This document shows, piece after piece, positions 18,644 through 29,104 of a stretch of 64,000 nucleotides of DNA. The notes beneath the pieces were generated by a model. The model worked only from the letters and a program-made list of their open reading frames with translations, did not search any database and was not told the DNA's origin. Origin of the DNA: Bryoerythrophyllum caledonicum (taxonomy: Eukaryota > Streptophyta > Bryopsida > Pottiales > Pottiaceae). Every line of letters starts with the position of its first letter. Positions within the stretch are counted from its first letter, which is position 1. A program made the position numbers and the translations under genes. The stretch is from NCBI GenBank assembly GCA_963971425.1, contig OZ020519.1, forward strand, positions 14,834,028-14,898,027. The letters run 5' to 3'.

Positions 18644-19462
18644 ATGGCGAGTGAGCCAGACGAGTATGTGCAAGACACGAAAACGTGCAAACATTGCGGC
18701 TCCTCGAACAACTGCAAGTTCGCGTATCTCAACAATGACAAGAAAGATCAGCCGAGATACAGGTGCCTCACTTGTAGGAAGTTCTTCACGCATGACCGCG
18801 GCATGTCACGCCGCCCTTCAGGCAAGACGTACGCCAAGACCCAAGGCAGGGAGTTCGACCATCTCAATCACGAGTGCCCTCATTGTAGAGCCGGAAATGA
18901 AGGCACTAAGTTCAAGTATTATAACAACAAGGAGCGCGTAGGCACAGACCAACCGCTCTGGTGCTGCCTCACGTGCCAGAAGAGGATTCAAATGCACATG
19001 GTGAGACCTGAGGGTGGTGAAGAACCATACCTGGATTACAGCGGAACTCGCTCCAGGTACATGAAGAGCACGAGGAAGCAAGCTGACGCCTCCACCGAAA
19101 ATGACAACGTCCACTCCACCGAAAATGACGACGGCGCTTTCACCGAAAATGACAACGACGTTAACCGTTGCATTGAAGAGGCGGAGATGGACCGCGAGTT
19201 GTTATGGTCTCTGTTTGGAGGTGACGCCACCATCGCAAATCCTCCAGGTGGGGAACTTGGCCCAGAGCCGGAGTCGGAGGAGATGCGCCGAGACTGTTTG
19301 GAAGAGTCGGAGCAGTGTTTTTCTTACCTTGACAACATTCTGGACCTTGACAGCGACGTTGTGAACTATACCACCACCGCAAACACCTCATTTGAACTCG
19401 CTTGGCCAGAGTGGAACCAGGTGTACGTGGACACTTGCCCAAACGGGATGGTATGGACTTAG
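18644..19462 (+). CDS. Protein with two tandem Dof-like zinc fingers
   Basis: The chosen start at 18644 (ATC-ATG-GCG, MASEPDEY) gives 272 residues. An upstream in-frame ATG at 18482 would add only a Pro/Ala-rich stretch encoded by a CT-rich leader. Finger 1 is C15-x2-C18-x22-C41-x2-C44 with KFAYLNN and QPRYRC. Finger 2 is C78-x2-C81-x26-C108-x2-C111 with TKFKYYNN and DQPLWC. Plant Dof domains are C-x2-C-x21-C-x2-C with KFCYYNN and QPR, so both fingers are Dof-like but stretched. They are followed by a thrice-repeated TENDN acidic segment and a Glu/Asp-rich tail with aromatic residues that could activate transcription. The likely role is a nuclear DNA-binding regulator. Normal Dof proteins have one finger. 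No intron is needed. Divergence from the consensus leaves DNA binding unproven. Confidence 0.75.
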   Translation: MASEPDEYVQDTKTCKHCGSSNNCKFAYLNNDKKDQPRYRCLTCRKFFTHDRGMSRRPSGKTYAKTQGREFDHLNHECPHCRAGNEGTKFKYYNNKERVGTDQPLWCCLTCQKRIQMHMVRPEGGEEPYLDYSGTRSRYMKSTRKQADASTENDNVHSTENDDGAFTENDNDVNRCIEEAEMDRELLWSLFGGDATIANPPGGELGPEPESEEMRRDCLEESEQCFSYLDNILDLDSDVVNYTTTANTSFELAWPEWNQVYVDTCPNGMVWT

Positions 19463-19592
19463 TTTCATAGCATTGTGGACAAAGGCCTAAACTGATATGA
19501 TCAGTTGGTAATGGAGTAGACCTAGCAAATTAGACAAAGCACAAAGCTACGTCAATAATACTTGTAGAGAAACTTGTAAGTGGTAGACTTAC

Positions 19593-19939
19593 CTTCTTGT
19601 GACCAGCTTGCGAGGAGGGAAACCTTCAGCAGGTTCGTAAATGAAACTCTCCGATAAATTCGAAGTGAAGACTCTTGCATCCACATTAGTTGCCCAACTC
19701 ATAGAGCATCCTTTCCTGGTGGCGCTATAGACGAATCTCTGCATGCCAGATAGAAATCGGGACAAGTTTGTTACCATTCGCAATTCATACAGAGAATGAA
19801 ACATATTCTGATAAAATGGATGAACACGTCCAATGATAGCATTATGCCTATCCTCCAACCTCAACACACAACCATCGGCACCTTTAAATAACCTTGAAAG
19901 GTTAGTCAAGATCATTACTGCGACGATGCAGTCAGTCAC
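19593..19939 (-). pseudogene. Unidentified exon-like ORF with splice donor
   Basis: A minus-strand frame ends in LVTRR exactly at a GTAAGT donor (19592 leftward) and may begin after a CAG near 19930. Residues include NLSRLFKGADGCVLRLEDRH and TNLSRFLSGMQRFVYSATRK. No downstream exon can fit before the Dof-like gene end at 19462 in an obvious way, so this is probably a fragment of a host gene. I do not recognise the family. Confidence 0.3.
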
Positions 19940-20151
19940 TGACGCAGCACAGACACCACAATTTTTGCCCGACTTGAGAAATCAAGCTGACATATTCACG
20001 TCCAAATTGTTGATACTAGGTTGAAGCTCATAGATTTGGGGATGGATGAATGTACCGGATGAGCGAAGTAGGGGACGTTCAGGTGAGGTGGAGCTGCAAT
20101 GTCCGTGTGGGACTTGTTGGTGCCTCCTGTTAATGCAGTTGTGTTTAACCC

Positions 20152-20600
20152 TTAACCCTTTACCGCCCAGCTATGTTTCTGAAAAACCAAGATTTCTACT
20201 GATTTTTTTCTTTGAACTGGATTGGATGAAAATTAAATGACTAATGTTAATATTTAACCTTACAAAATTGAACTTAACCCATGACCTTAACTTTGGGGAG
20301 ATTATGTACAACATCCAACGGTTGATGGAATAGATTATAGTGTTTAAAGTTACCGTAATGATTGGTAGTGAAAACTTTAAATTTTGGTGGAGTACTACTT
20401 TAACCATCAATAGGTTCTTGCAAGAATTTTTTAACTTTGAATAAGAACGGTTCACATGTGCACTAGGTTGATAGCTTTGCATTGACATATCATATGTGAA
20501 GAAAATATTTATACACAATTATTGGTGATCTTTTTGCTTTTTTCTAGTTGATCGTACACGAAAATGTTCCAACTTTACACGAATCAAAACGGAAGTTTTG
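20152..20600 (+). mobile_element. piggyBac-like MITE, left part only
   Basis: It begins TTAACCCTTTACCGCCCA, nearly the terminus of the complete element at 50482-51290, and follows that element's interior closely (AAACCAAGATTTCTACTGAT onward, CATTGACATATCATATGTGA) until about 20600. There it breaks into a stretch copied from the DUF2358 gene. No right end with GGGTTAA is present at the expected distance. Confidence 0.7.
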
Positions 20601-20604
20601 TAGG

Positions 20605-20830
20605 TCGGGGAGCGATGAGGCGGAGGGCGTAGAGGTGTAGGACGGGCCCGCGGCGGTGGCCGTGGCGCTCGTTTGAAAGGATGACAAGCGCTTGTACTTT
20701 GTTTCAGATGAGTTTTCCACGTTTCATCTCATGGCGTCTTTAGAAGATTTTCTCGTCGTGGAGCACGGAGTTTATACCTGTCTGAAGAGAAAGTTCTATT
20801 GTCTTACAATATTGAGCCTTTAACCCTAGA
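20605..20830 (+). pseudogene. Copied fragment of the DUF2358 gene (exon 1 end and intron 1)
   Basis: GAGCGATGAGGCGGAGG, GACGGGCCCG, GTGGCGCTC, ACAAGCGCTTGTACTTTGTT and GGAGCACGGAGTTT follow, in order and with many changes, the end of exon 1 and the first part of intron 1 of the gene at 39359-41052 (about 39655-39915). The copy keeps the exon-intron junction, so it came from DNA and not from processed mRNA. It lies directly against the truncated MITE at 20152-20600. Confidence 0.8.
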
Positions 20831-20839
20831 ACGTGGCTT

Positions 20840-21400
20840 CTTGGATGATATTTCGAGGATGATAATCCATGTCAACGATTGTTTTTCATTCAATTATTTT
20901 TTGGAGAGTTCATCGATGAACTTGTCCCATTGAAAAGGAAAATGTTTGTGCATAGATCTGAATGTAGAAAATTCTAACTTTTGCTCTAGATATGAATTTG
21001 AGTCATTGTAATGATACTTTTTGACTGTGAGTCCAACTAATGAAATGAAGGTTCTGAAGAGATACATAAATTGAATAAGACATTGCAATTTGAACTTTCG
21101 GCCTATGACCATGGTTGGTTGATATTCTAATTTTAGCTTAACATGGAAGTTTCATTTACACCACAAGCTTTGGCACTATAGTATACACCTTTGGGGAAAT
21201 TTTCAGAATTTTTTTGCAGGCTCTGTATTTGATCTGATTTTTCTGCAATAAAATTACAAAAGTTTCAAAAAAATTAGAACAAAATTTATGATCTTTGTGA
21301 CATAATCAGAACATGTGACCTCATCTCTAAACAAAAAGATGAGAAAATAGAATTTCACTTTGTATTCAATACAAAATTAGAGAATGGAATTTGGGATTGT
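20840..21400 (+). repeat. Dispersed repeat family B, copy 1
   Basis: The DNA matches 37115-37790 in the same direction and 30540-30820 in reverse. Shared landmarks are CTTCTTGGATGATA, a GAATTTGAGTCAT stretch, CAATTTGAACT followed by CCATGGTTG, and TTTGTGACATA. No coding capacity was found. Confidence 0.65.
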
Positions 21401-21452
21401 TGCCACGGTCACGTTTAAAGAGTTGGAAGTACTGTGCTGCAAATTTCGCCAC

Positions 21453-21482
21453 TAGGTTTAGGTTTAGGGTTTAGAATTTGGG
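21453..21482 (+). repeat. Short telomere-like tract
   Basis: AGGTTTAGGTTTAGGGTTTAG resembles about three units of the plant telomere repeat TTTAGGG. It is far too short to be a telomere; it could be a telo-box-rich stretch or chance. Confidence 0.45.
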
Positions 21483-21594
21483 TTATCACACCGCATGGTA
21501 TCTTACATGCTTTGCACAGTATCGTACAATTCGTGATATGCTTTGCATGGTTTTTTCTTCTTTGAGTTGCTTCGCATGGAAAGAAAATTTCTGT

Positions 21595-22250
21595 TTTAGT
21601 ATCCGACCTTTCAAAATTGAACGTAACCCTTGATCTTTACTTTGGGGAGAATTTGCACAACATCCAATGGTTGGAATAGATTTCAGTGTCTGAAATCTAT
21701 ATACACGACATTGTGGATTTTAGAAAATTGTCTGTAAGAATGTCTGTAAGAATGTCTGCAAGAATGTCTGCAAGTCTGTAAGTTGACAAGTCTACAAGTC
21801 TTTACAATGTCTCGCTCTTGTCGAGTGCTCTCGCCTTGTTGTTGTTTCCCTTTGAGCCGTTGATTGATATTCTCATTTGGCTAGACACAGAAGTTTCATT
21901 AACGCCTCAAGTTTGGGTACAATAATGTACACCTTTGTTGAAATTTTCAGAATTTGTAGCATACTTTGTTTTCCTTTGAATCAGTCATTTCTGTTTTTAA
22001 GTATCTGACCTTCCAAGATTGAACGTAACTCTTGATCTTACTTTGGGGAGAATTTGCACAATATCCAATGGTGATTGTAATAGATTTCAGTGTTTGTAAT
22101 CAACATACACGAAATTGTGAGTTATTGAATATTGTCTGTATGATTGTCTGCAAGTCTTTAAGTTGACAAGTCTTCACAATGTCTGTACAAAGTCTCGCTC
22201 TCGCTGTGTTGTTGCATATCTTTGAGCTTCTGTTGCTTCCCTTTGAGCTT
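21595..22250 (+). repeat. Two diverged copies of MITE interior plus GTCTGTAAGAAT repeats
   Basis: Stretches at about 21600-21720 and 21995-22140 share GAACGTAAC, CTTTGGGGAGAATTTGCACA and CATCCAATGG with each other and with the interior of the piggyBac-like MITEs. A 12-bp tandem motif (GTCTGTAAGAAT) is repeated about four times at 21731-21782, with a weaker version near 22133. Confidence 0.6.
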
Positions 22251-22575
22251 CTCTGGTTTAGCCTTGCGTCTGCCTGTCTTGGGCGTTGGCATGGGTGTTT
22301 GTGTTTCCTTTTCTTCCTTTAATCTCTTCCTGAAAGGGTGATTCAGGTACCATGGATTGGACGGAGTTGCGCTAGTATGGTTCGATCCTTGTCGGCACTT
22401 TGTCGCGTCGCCTCCGTTCGGTTTTGCGCTTTCAACGCTGCCTGCTGTGCGCGGCGCTGGTTGGTACGTTCTCTAGTTTGGACTGTTTTTTACTACTTTC
22501 AGGTTCTCTGTTCTCTTGGTTTTTTATGTTTCTGAAGTTTTGTTTCTTGTGTCAGTTCCCCCCGACACTCCCACG

Positions 22576-23688
22576 ATGGTGCTCGGGTTAATATTCCTTG
22601 CAGTAGGAGTTAAAGTTGCAACTAAAGTTGTTTCCAGAGTGCTCAACTCTATGGATGCGCACTTGAAGTTGGCCGAGGAATGTTACGATACTATTCCGCG
22701 GCGGGCTTTGATGTCGATGCTTGTGCACTGTACGTATTTCCGTGACTTACACGAGGTGGAAGCATTTGCGGCTTGGCTTATGGACTACGAAAATACGCGA
22801 GCAGAGGAGTACGGTCGTCTGCACTGGGAAGTGTATCCATGCCAGGCAGGAGAGGAGGAACTGAAGGATTTGGGTCTGGCGTTCTATCGCCGTAGCCACT
22901 CACATATGAACCCCAAAGCTCCGCGCCTGGCGATTGTACTGAGGGGTACTATACCGACCAGACCGCAGGATTTAATAGATGATTTGAGGATCGGCCTGCA
23001 AGAGCTGAACCAATCCAGACGCGTTCTTCGCACTGTGAAGTTGATTCTTCAGGTGGTCAAGGAATTCCGAAAGAAGAATCCATCTGAGCGGATTTGCATG
23101 GCCGGCCACTCTCTCGGAGCAGCGATTGCTCTCATTGTCGGCGGGACTTTATATTCCACTTACCGGATCGACATCGACACACATCTCTTCAACCCTCCTT
23201 TGCTGACGGTTGTGGATGTTGTTACCTTACGGGCATTTCGCCGGTCGACAACTCCAGCTAGTTTCGATGGGGATGATCATGTTCCACAACTGGAAGTGGA
23301 CTTCGCCCAGCTGAAAGAGGTGTTTGTTCAACTTTATGGGAAACCAGCATCGATGGAGGCCGAATGGGCCGAGTTCCAGAAGCTGGAGAATTGGGTTCCT
23401 CACTTTTACCTCAACCCCGGGGATCCATTCTGCCATCGGTACATCAAAATCTACGAGCGTCAGCATTCGGGAACTCGTGGGGGTGTCATATCCTCGCAAG
23501 GCCTCATTAGCAGCTTCTTTAGCCGAAATGCGAAGTACTTCAAACTTGTCGTGCCTTCTGCAAAATTGCACATCAGCAACTGGCAGACAGAGAACCGAAG
23601 GCTTGCTCATAGTCTACGGCAGTGGCACAAGTACAAGCCCGAGTATATCGGGCTCCAGCGTGCTCACCGCGCTCGTCTGCTCCAATAG
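22576..23688 (+). CDS. At4g10955-like lipase (alpha/beta hydrolase), intact copy
   Basis: The 370-residue frame starts at the ATG in CCCACGATGGTGC, a start context shared by the other copies. Residues 1-20 are hydrophobic (membrane anchor or signal-like). The lipase class 3 features are VLRGT (about residue 125), the nucleophile elbow AGHSLGAA with Ser179, LFNPP after it, WVPHFYLNPGDPFC (candidate acidic residue) and LAHSLRQWHKY near the end (candidate His). That order matches plant GDSL esterase/lipase At4g10955-like proteins, which despite the name are alpha/beta hydrolases. The substrate is unknown, presumably acyl esters or glycerolipids. No intron is needed inside the CDS, although TGTCAG just upstream could close a leader intron. 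It is the only unbroken member of a four-copy cluster. Confidence 0.88.
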   Translation: MVLGLIFLAVGVKVATKVVSRVLNSMDAHLKLAEECYDTIPRRALMSMLVHCTYFRDLHEVEAFAAWLMDYENTRAEEYGRLHWEVYPCQAGEEELKDLGLAFYRRSHSHMNPKAPRLAIVLRGTIPTRPQDLIDDLRIGLQELNQSRRVLRTVKLILQVVKEFRKKNPSERICMAGHSLGAAIALIVGGTLYSTYRIDIDTHLFNPPLLTVVDVVTLRAFRRSTTPASFDGDDHVPQLEVDFAQLKEVFVQLYGKPASMEAEWAEFQKLENWVPHFYLNPGDPFCHRYIKIYERQHSGTRGGVISSQGLISSFFSRNAKYFKLVVPSAKLHISNWQTENRRLAHSLRQWHKYKPEYIGLQRAHRARLLQ

Positions 23689-24616
23689 TCGCCTCCTAGG
23701 CTGCTTCCCCAGCCGCTTCCTCGTTGCCAGCGCCATCACCAGTAAACTTTTTTTGTGTCATACTACGTGTAATACTCGCTGTAAGTGGTTTCCTCTTTTG
23801 GTGTTTCTTTTTATTATATGTGGCTGGCATGTGATGCGTTATTGTTATTTTATGCAGTAGTCTGTTTGTGGGGGTTCGTTTCAGGCACTGTTTTTTTAGT
23901 GCATTTTTGTAGAAATACCGTAATATACAGAAAATACAAAAAAACAGAAATACAGGAAAACGTCACATGGGGCGCAAGAACTACTGAGATCATCACGTCG
24001 TTAGGGTAGTTCAGTGGGTAGACCAGAGCGACTTAAGCACGTTCAGTACTTTGTTTATGCATCCTGATCATTTACGTGTAATACAAAGTGGTTCCCTTGT
24101 GACGCACCTCATGTGCATGCATGCAGAGAGTATTGACTTCGTCTACCTTGTACGTTCAATAATTTGTTCATTCTGAATGGTGCTCTACATTGACTTCACT
24201 GAATAAGCAGTTGGATGTGTTTCGTTACATATTATTGGTTGTAGGGTTTGATGTTGTAACGGTGTAAGGTTTCGGGTAACGGTGTAAGGTTTCGGATTGT
24301 GGAAATTGCTCACATCGCGTGAGGCCTGGCCTCACCCGGCGTAACGCCTTATCGACCAGGCAAGTTCACGTGAGGAATTCGGAATGCTGGTTCTTGCGAA
24401 CATTATGGGATGGGAGGTATGCCGGCATGAATGGGCACAAATCACGGCCACTGGCGTTACGAGTTTCGTTGTGTTTCATTCTTTTCTATGTCTTGATGAT
24501 ATGGATAATGCGTCTTGTTTGCTTCTTGTGTGATTGTCTTTGCAACTATATTCTTTCTCATGCCCGTCTGTGCAACTACATCAAACCAGGTGGTCCAGGT
24601 CTAGCTACCTGTTTTA
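23689..24616. other. Lipase 3' flank, no gene seen
   Basis: It holds the 3' UTR and AT-rich DNA. A 20-bp motif GTAACGGTGTAAGGTTTCGG occurs twice in tandem at about 24256-24295. A tRNA-like stretch near 24000 was rejected. Confidence 0.4.
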
Positions 24617-24787
24617 TTAACCTGTTAGGATTTAAGGCATTTTAGAGGAATCTCTAGTTCATTGATAATAAAATCGCAAATTTTGAGAATTTTGATTGTT
24701 CATACAAATTGAAAATTAATTGTAGTCAAAGTAAAACATTAATAATTATTTGTCCCTCAAGCAGACACTAGGTCGTTTAGGGGTTAA
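24617..24787. mobile_element. TTAA-flanked MITE, family C, copy 1
   Basis: It runs from TTAACCTGTTAGG to GTTTAGGGGTTAA and contains AAGGCATTTTAGAGGAATCT and the CATACAAATTGAAAAT stretch shared with 28886-29104. TTAA at both ends suggests a piggyBac-like non-autonomous element. Confidence 0.5.
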
Positions 24788-25125
24788 CCTCAAGCAATTA
24801 TATCCCCTCAGAGGACGTTTCCCATTTTGGGCAGCTTATATGATCTCAATTTTGATCCTAAATTTTTGATGTTTTTATTTGAAGATGTGGCATTGTAGTA
24901 GCTTTGTGAGAATTTTTTTTCACATTGGACCACTAGAGAAAATAAACTATGTTGTTCTAAATGCAAAAAAGGGACTCCCAGCAGCTCCAAAATCTTGCTA
25001 CAAGTTTCTACTGGCATTGAGATATTTTGTATAGGTAAATAATATCATGTCATTGGCTATTGTCAAAAAAACATTTCTTTTCTTTATTGTAAAAAACCTT
25101 ATCATCCAAGTCAAATATTTCCACA

Positions 25126-25187
25126 CATTGTTGAGCAATGTACCAAAAGATCTTCTTCTCCACTTAAAACTAGGGATCTTAATATTT
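25126..25187 (+). repeat. 62-bp tract shared with 15431-15492
   Basis: Nearly identical to the first copy over 62 bp, with unrelated DNA on both sides. Here the tract is followed by AT-rich DNA and not by the Cys-motif frame. Confidence 0.8.
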
Positions 25188-25309
25188 TTTACTTTTCATT
25201 TTTCCTCCTACAAAATGTGGTGTAAACCTTCGTATTGACCGTCTGGATTCTCACCCTAAAACCTTTCATCATTGGTCATATTTAAGGTAACTCCCCTAGT
25301 AATCCCTGC

Positions 25310-25630
25310 TCATAACCAAATTCATAACCAATACACTTCCATCCCATTACCACCCATTTATCCATCCAAATGGAGATTTTCTATCCGTCAAACCCCCTTC
25401 CTTTTGGTTGGCACTTATGGGAGGTACCTATTGCAGCCACCAGCTAAACATGGCAACATACTTTGAAAATTCATAACCAATTCACATTTCATTGGAAAAA
25501 TATGAAATCACTTTTATTAATATTGTAATACTATTCGCTATCACTAATTTTATTTTTATTGTTATGTACTCTCCAATGTCCATATATGCACATTGCTTAA
25601 CTTTTCAGTTACGAGGGAGTTTACCTTAGT
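25310..25630 (+). repeat. Dispersed repeat family A, copy 2
   Basis: Matches 16590-16900 over its length (CCATCCCATTACCACCCATT, GGAGGTACCTATTG, AACATGGCAACATA, TGGAAAAATATGAAATCACT). No coding capacity. The DNA from 25630 to 26150 is AT-rich without recognisable features. Confidence 0.7.
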
Positions 25631-26239
25631 TGCTTTTTTACTGCAGTAATGATGTAATCTATAAAATGTCCACAAATTCCATATTACTCCAATTTTTGTA
25701 AATCACATGTACACATTATTTTTTCCTAGCAACTTAAGTAGTTCATTTCTGGATGATCAAATTATTTGGCAATTTTTGAATTATACTTCATCAATAATGC
25801 CCCTCTCTTTACATTCTGAGTTGATTCTCAAGAGTCAAAAAGAGGGGTTACAGTATTCATCAGGGTTGGTTCAACTTGGTTGCATACAAACTTCACTCTA
25901 AAAGAAAGCTAAAACTAGTTTAAGGGAAAGCACATAACCTAAGTGTTTGGTCGGGTTTGTACATAATTAATTCAAAATGGAGGATGTCCAATTTTTTTGG
26001 AAAATATAAAATATTTGTCTAGGATGATATCCATGTGATGCCAAGGTCATACCCTAGTAATATCTAGGCAATACTCATGTAATACCTAGGTGATCCCATT
26101 GTATTCAAACCACTGTGTTAAAAAAAAAATTGGTTCATACGAGGGGTGTCCAAACCAGATTGACGCATACGGTACACTCATCCCTCCCGTGAATTATAGC
26201 CAAATCTGCCACAAGTTGGATGGAGGTGGTAAGAACGGA

Positions 26240-26475
26240 TCTCAATAATTTGGTTGCCAGAGCCATTGAAGGAGGGGGGTGGGGTAAAACCTGGTCCCTA
26301 TTTTATTTTTGTATGGGGGGTAATTACAGAAAAGAGGCCTTCGAGGGTACTTTGGGGCCACATGCCCCAAATTTGCCCCAAAAATTTCTTAAAAAGCCTA
26401 TGGACTCCCTAGAATGAGAGGGCCACAAAAATGAGAGGGTGCTACTAAGACGAGGGCCCACCTCCCCGAAATGGC
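26240..26475. mobile_element. Diverged copy of the 51-kb MITE family
   Basis: CCCTATTTTATTTTTGTATG, then AAATTTGCCCCAAAAATTTC, AAAAAGCCTATGGACTCCC and AATGAGAGGGCCACAAAA follow the order of the element at 51593-51867. The terminal repeats are no longer clear. It lies just after the end of the inverted lipase pseudogene. Confidence 0.6.
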
Positions 26476-26619
26476 TCAAGCAACCACAATATTGGGATCC
26501 GGTAAGAACGTAGTCAAGGTTAAAGTTAGCTGAGAGTTTAGTGGAGGTTTGGTACTGTACTATGATGCAATGATACTCCAGCTTCATGTACACATGCGCA
26601 CAAGGCACAACATTTATGA

Positions 26620-27538
26620 TTAATGAAGAATGTTGCTTCTTCGTTGAAAAAGGATGCTAAGGAGGCCTTGCGAGGACATACAGTAACATGACCAGGAGTT
26701 CCTACAGGCTTTCTGAGGACGTCGATGTATCCGTGGCAGAACGGATTCCCACGGTTTAGGTAAAAGTGAGGAACCGGTTCTGCAGCTTCTTGAACTTGCG
26801 CCCATTCGTCGTCGACCGCTGCTTTGTTCCCAAACACCTGTTTCCGCTCCGCGAAGTTTACGTCCAGTCCTGCAACAAGATCATCCCATCGAAATCAGCT
26901 GGAGGCGCTGTCCGCCGTCCGGTAAGAACATCCACAACCATCACCAAAGGAGAGTTGAAGAGATGCGTGTCGATCTCGATGTTTTCGTGAGTGGAATATA
27001 AAGTCCCGTCGCCAGAACGAGCAAGTCATTGCCGGCCATGCAGATCCGCTCATTTGGATTCTCGTTTTGGAACTTCTCCACCACCTGAACAATCAACCTC
27101 AAAGTGCGATTGGTTTCATTCAGCCGCTGCATGCCAATCCTCAGACGGTCTACTAAGTCCTTCACTCTAGTGGTTACGGTACCTCGCAGCACAATTGCAA
27201 GGCCAGGAGCGTCGGGTTTGCTATGGGAGCGCTTACGGCGTAGGAAAGCCAGGCCCAAGTCTTGGAGACGTAGTACGTACACGACATCAATGCACTGCAT
27301 GGGTACGATTCCCAGTGCAGCTTCCCGTAATCATCAGCTCGCTTATAATTGTAGTCCAACAACCAAGCCGCGCTTTTCTCCACCTTGTTCAAGTCCCATG
27401 CACAAGCATCGACAGCAAAGCTCGTAGCTCGATGTCATAAAACCTTCCTTGGCCAAGTTCCCGAGCTCTTCCAGACTGTGATACGCTATACGCTATACTG
27501 CCTACGGCAACTACAAGAGCAACACCCACGGCTTCCAT
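26620..27538 (-). pseudogene. At4g10955-like lipase pseudogene, inverted copy
   Basis: A degenerate lipase copy in the opposite direction to the other three. The start region (ATG at 27538 after GGACTCCGACG) matches the shared start context. Recognisable pieces are ELRALLSMLVHGT, WLLDYNYKRADDYGKLHWES, LGLAFLRRKRSHSKPDAPGL with AIVLRGTVTT, NENPNERICMAG and PHFYLNRGNPFCHGYIDV. They fall in several frames, and the nucleophile elbow GHSLGA has been lost (AGNDLL). The C-terminal His region is missing. It cannot make a working lipase. Confidence 0.85.
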
Positions 27539-28311
27539 CGTCGGAGTCCCGGTGGAAACTGCTACGCTTCAACGTCGAAATAAACATGCACCGTTCGATC
27601 CTACGTAAACGGCCAGCGCCGGGGAGGAAGACTTAGACAACCAGCGCCGCGCTATGATGAAGAAGCAGCGCCCCTTGCACTCCAAGGAGACAGAAATAGC
27701 TTTAGCTCGATTCATCAGTTGAGTTACCACCAACTCCCGGGAACTGTTATGCTTCAACAACCTCAACATCCACCAATTAATCCCAACCGTTAGATCCAAT
27801 CTAAACGGCCATAAATGCAGCAATTTAGCGGTCCAATCCAACCTTACCTTAAACGTCCCTACACTAAATGTGTAGTTTGCAATTAGCGTCCAAGTTTGCA
27901 TTTAGTGTCCCAATAAAAACAAAATTTAATGTAGTTCTGTTATCAACATTTGGAGATAGTTTTAAGGTTAATTGAAAAGTTGTGTGAGAGTTGCACTTGA
28001 ATCCAATTATTAGCACATTCGTCCAAACTCCACATGATTTTTTTGGTTTGTTGAAAATGTGGCAAATCAGGTGATAAACTAAACGGCTTAGAGCAGAGTT
28101 GTCTACATAGACGAACATGGGCCCAAAGACAATGGACGGACCGACAGTCTAACAGATAGAGAGGACAGACAACACCCTTACTGGACAGATGCCTAGAATA
28201 TTCCATAGAATATGTTGGAATATTTCCAAAGATTTTGGAATATTTTGGAGTATTCTCTACTAGATGGACAACAGCTTCTATCGGACGGACGGACGCTCGA
28301 ACAACCATGAC
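27539..28311. other. Spacer between lipase pseudogene and MITE
   Basis: This is the 5' flank of the inverted lipase copy (to about 27850), then AT-rich DNA with three GGAATATTT-type repeats near 28200-28255. No gene seen. Confidence 0.4.
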
Positions 28312-28314
28312 TTA

Positions 28315-28672
28315 GAGCATGCGCGATACTTGTAGAATTGAGACGCTAAACAGGGATTCTACAAGGGCTATTTTGGGCCATGGGAGGTAGTCACAGACTC
28401 ACAATTGCTTGCCCCACTAGCCTTCGAAATGTCGCCTTGAAATTTGCTTTGGCCCAATGAATGACAAGAAGGAACTGTGACTATCGACAAGGAGTGCAAC
28501 AAGGGCACTTTACAAAAGCCTCTCTATGGCATGCACCTCGATTTTTCAAGGAGTTCACGAAATGTGTAGAGTATTTGAGGGTGTTGTTGGGCCGCTGTCA
28601 GCATGTTTTTTGGCTGGCTACAGTGTTTTATTCAATTTGTGTGGATGTCCTAGCGAGCTGTTGGCAATGCTC
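28315..28672. mobile_element. Tourist-like MITE, 358 bp, TTA target duplication
   Basis: The ends are GAGCAT and ATGCTC, with TTA immediately outside on both sides (28312-28314 and 28673-28675). The same end and TWA duplication occur at 54272-54634. The terminal match is short here, so the call rests on end, target and length together. Confidence 0.55.
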
Positions 28673-28885
28673 TTAGTTCTTAGTTATTGTTGCCAAGAGA
28701 GTACCATGTGAATTTGTTCATTACTCAAGAACATGATTTGTTCTCTTTTCTTTTCTTTTCAATCTTGACAAGAATTAGCGGAAATCTTAACCGCAATTCA
28801 TCTCTGATTTTTTGACATGGTATTGTTCACGGCTGATTTGGTGAGTCACATTATGATAAATTGTATTGTTGATTTATTACATGGA

Positions 28886-29104
28886 GGACCAAGGCATTTT
28901 AGAGGAATCTCTATTCAATCGATTTAAAATAGGCAAGATGAACTTTTTGAAAATGTAACCATAGGATCTTTGTTTAGACTTTGAACTTATACGAGATGAT
29001 ATGGTATATATTTTGTGAATTTTAACCATACAAATTGAATGATAATTGCAGTCAAGGTGAAAAATTTTGTCTCGCAAAGGGACACTTGATCCATTGGGGG
29101 TTAT
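28886..29104. mobile_element. MITE family C, copy 2
   Basis: AAGGCATTTTAGAGGAATCT at the left, CAAATTGAATGATAATTGCA in the middle and ACTTGATCCATTGGGGGTTA at the right match 24617-24787 directly and 29551-29774 in reverse. Confidence 0.55.

Noticed and set aside
21453-21482. Interstitial telomere
   Set aside because: Only about three imperfect TTTAGGG units, not enough for a telomeric array.
24000-24060. tRNA-like 5' half (GGGTAGTTCAGTGGGTAGA)
   Set aside because: It resembles an A box, but there is no anticodon arm, no GGTTCGAAT-type B box and no closing stem within tRNA length.
28195-28260. Heat-shock element cluster (GAATATTCC)
   Set aside because: Repeats are simple GGAATATTT iterations with no nearby gene start.
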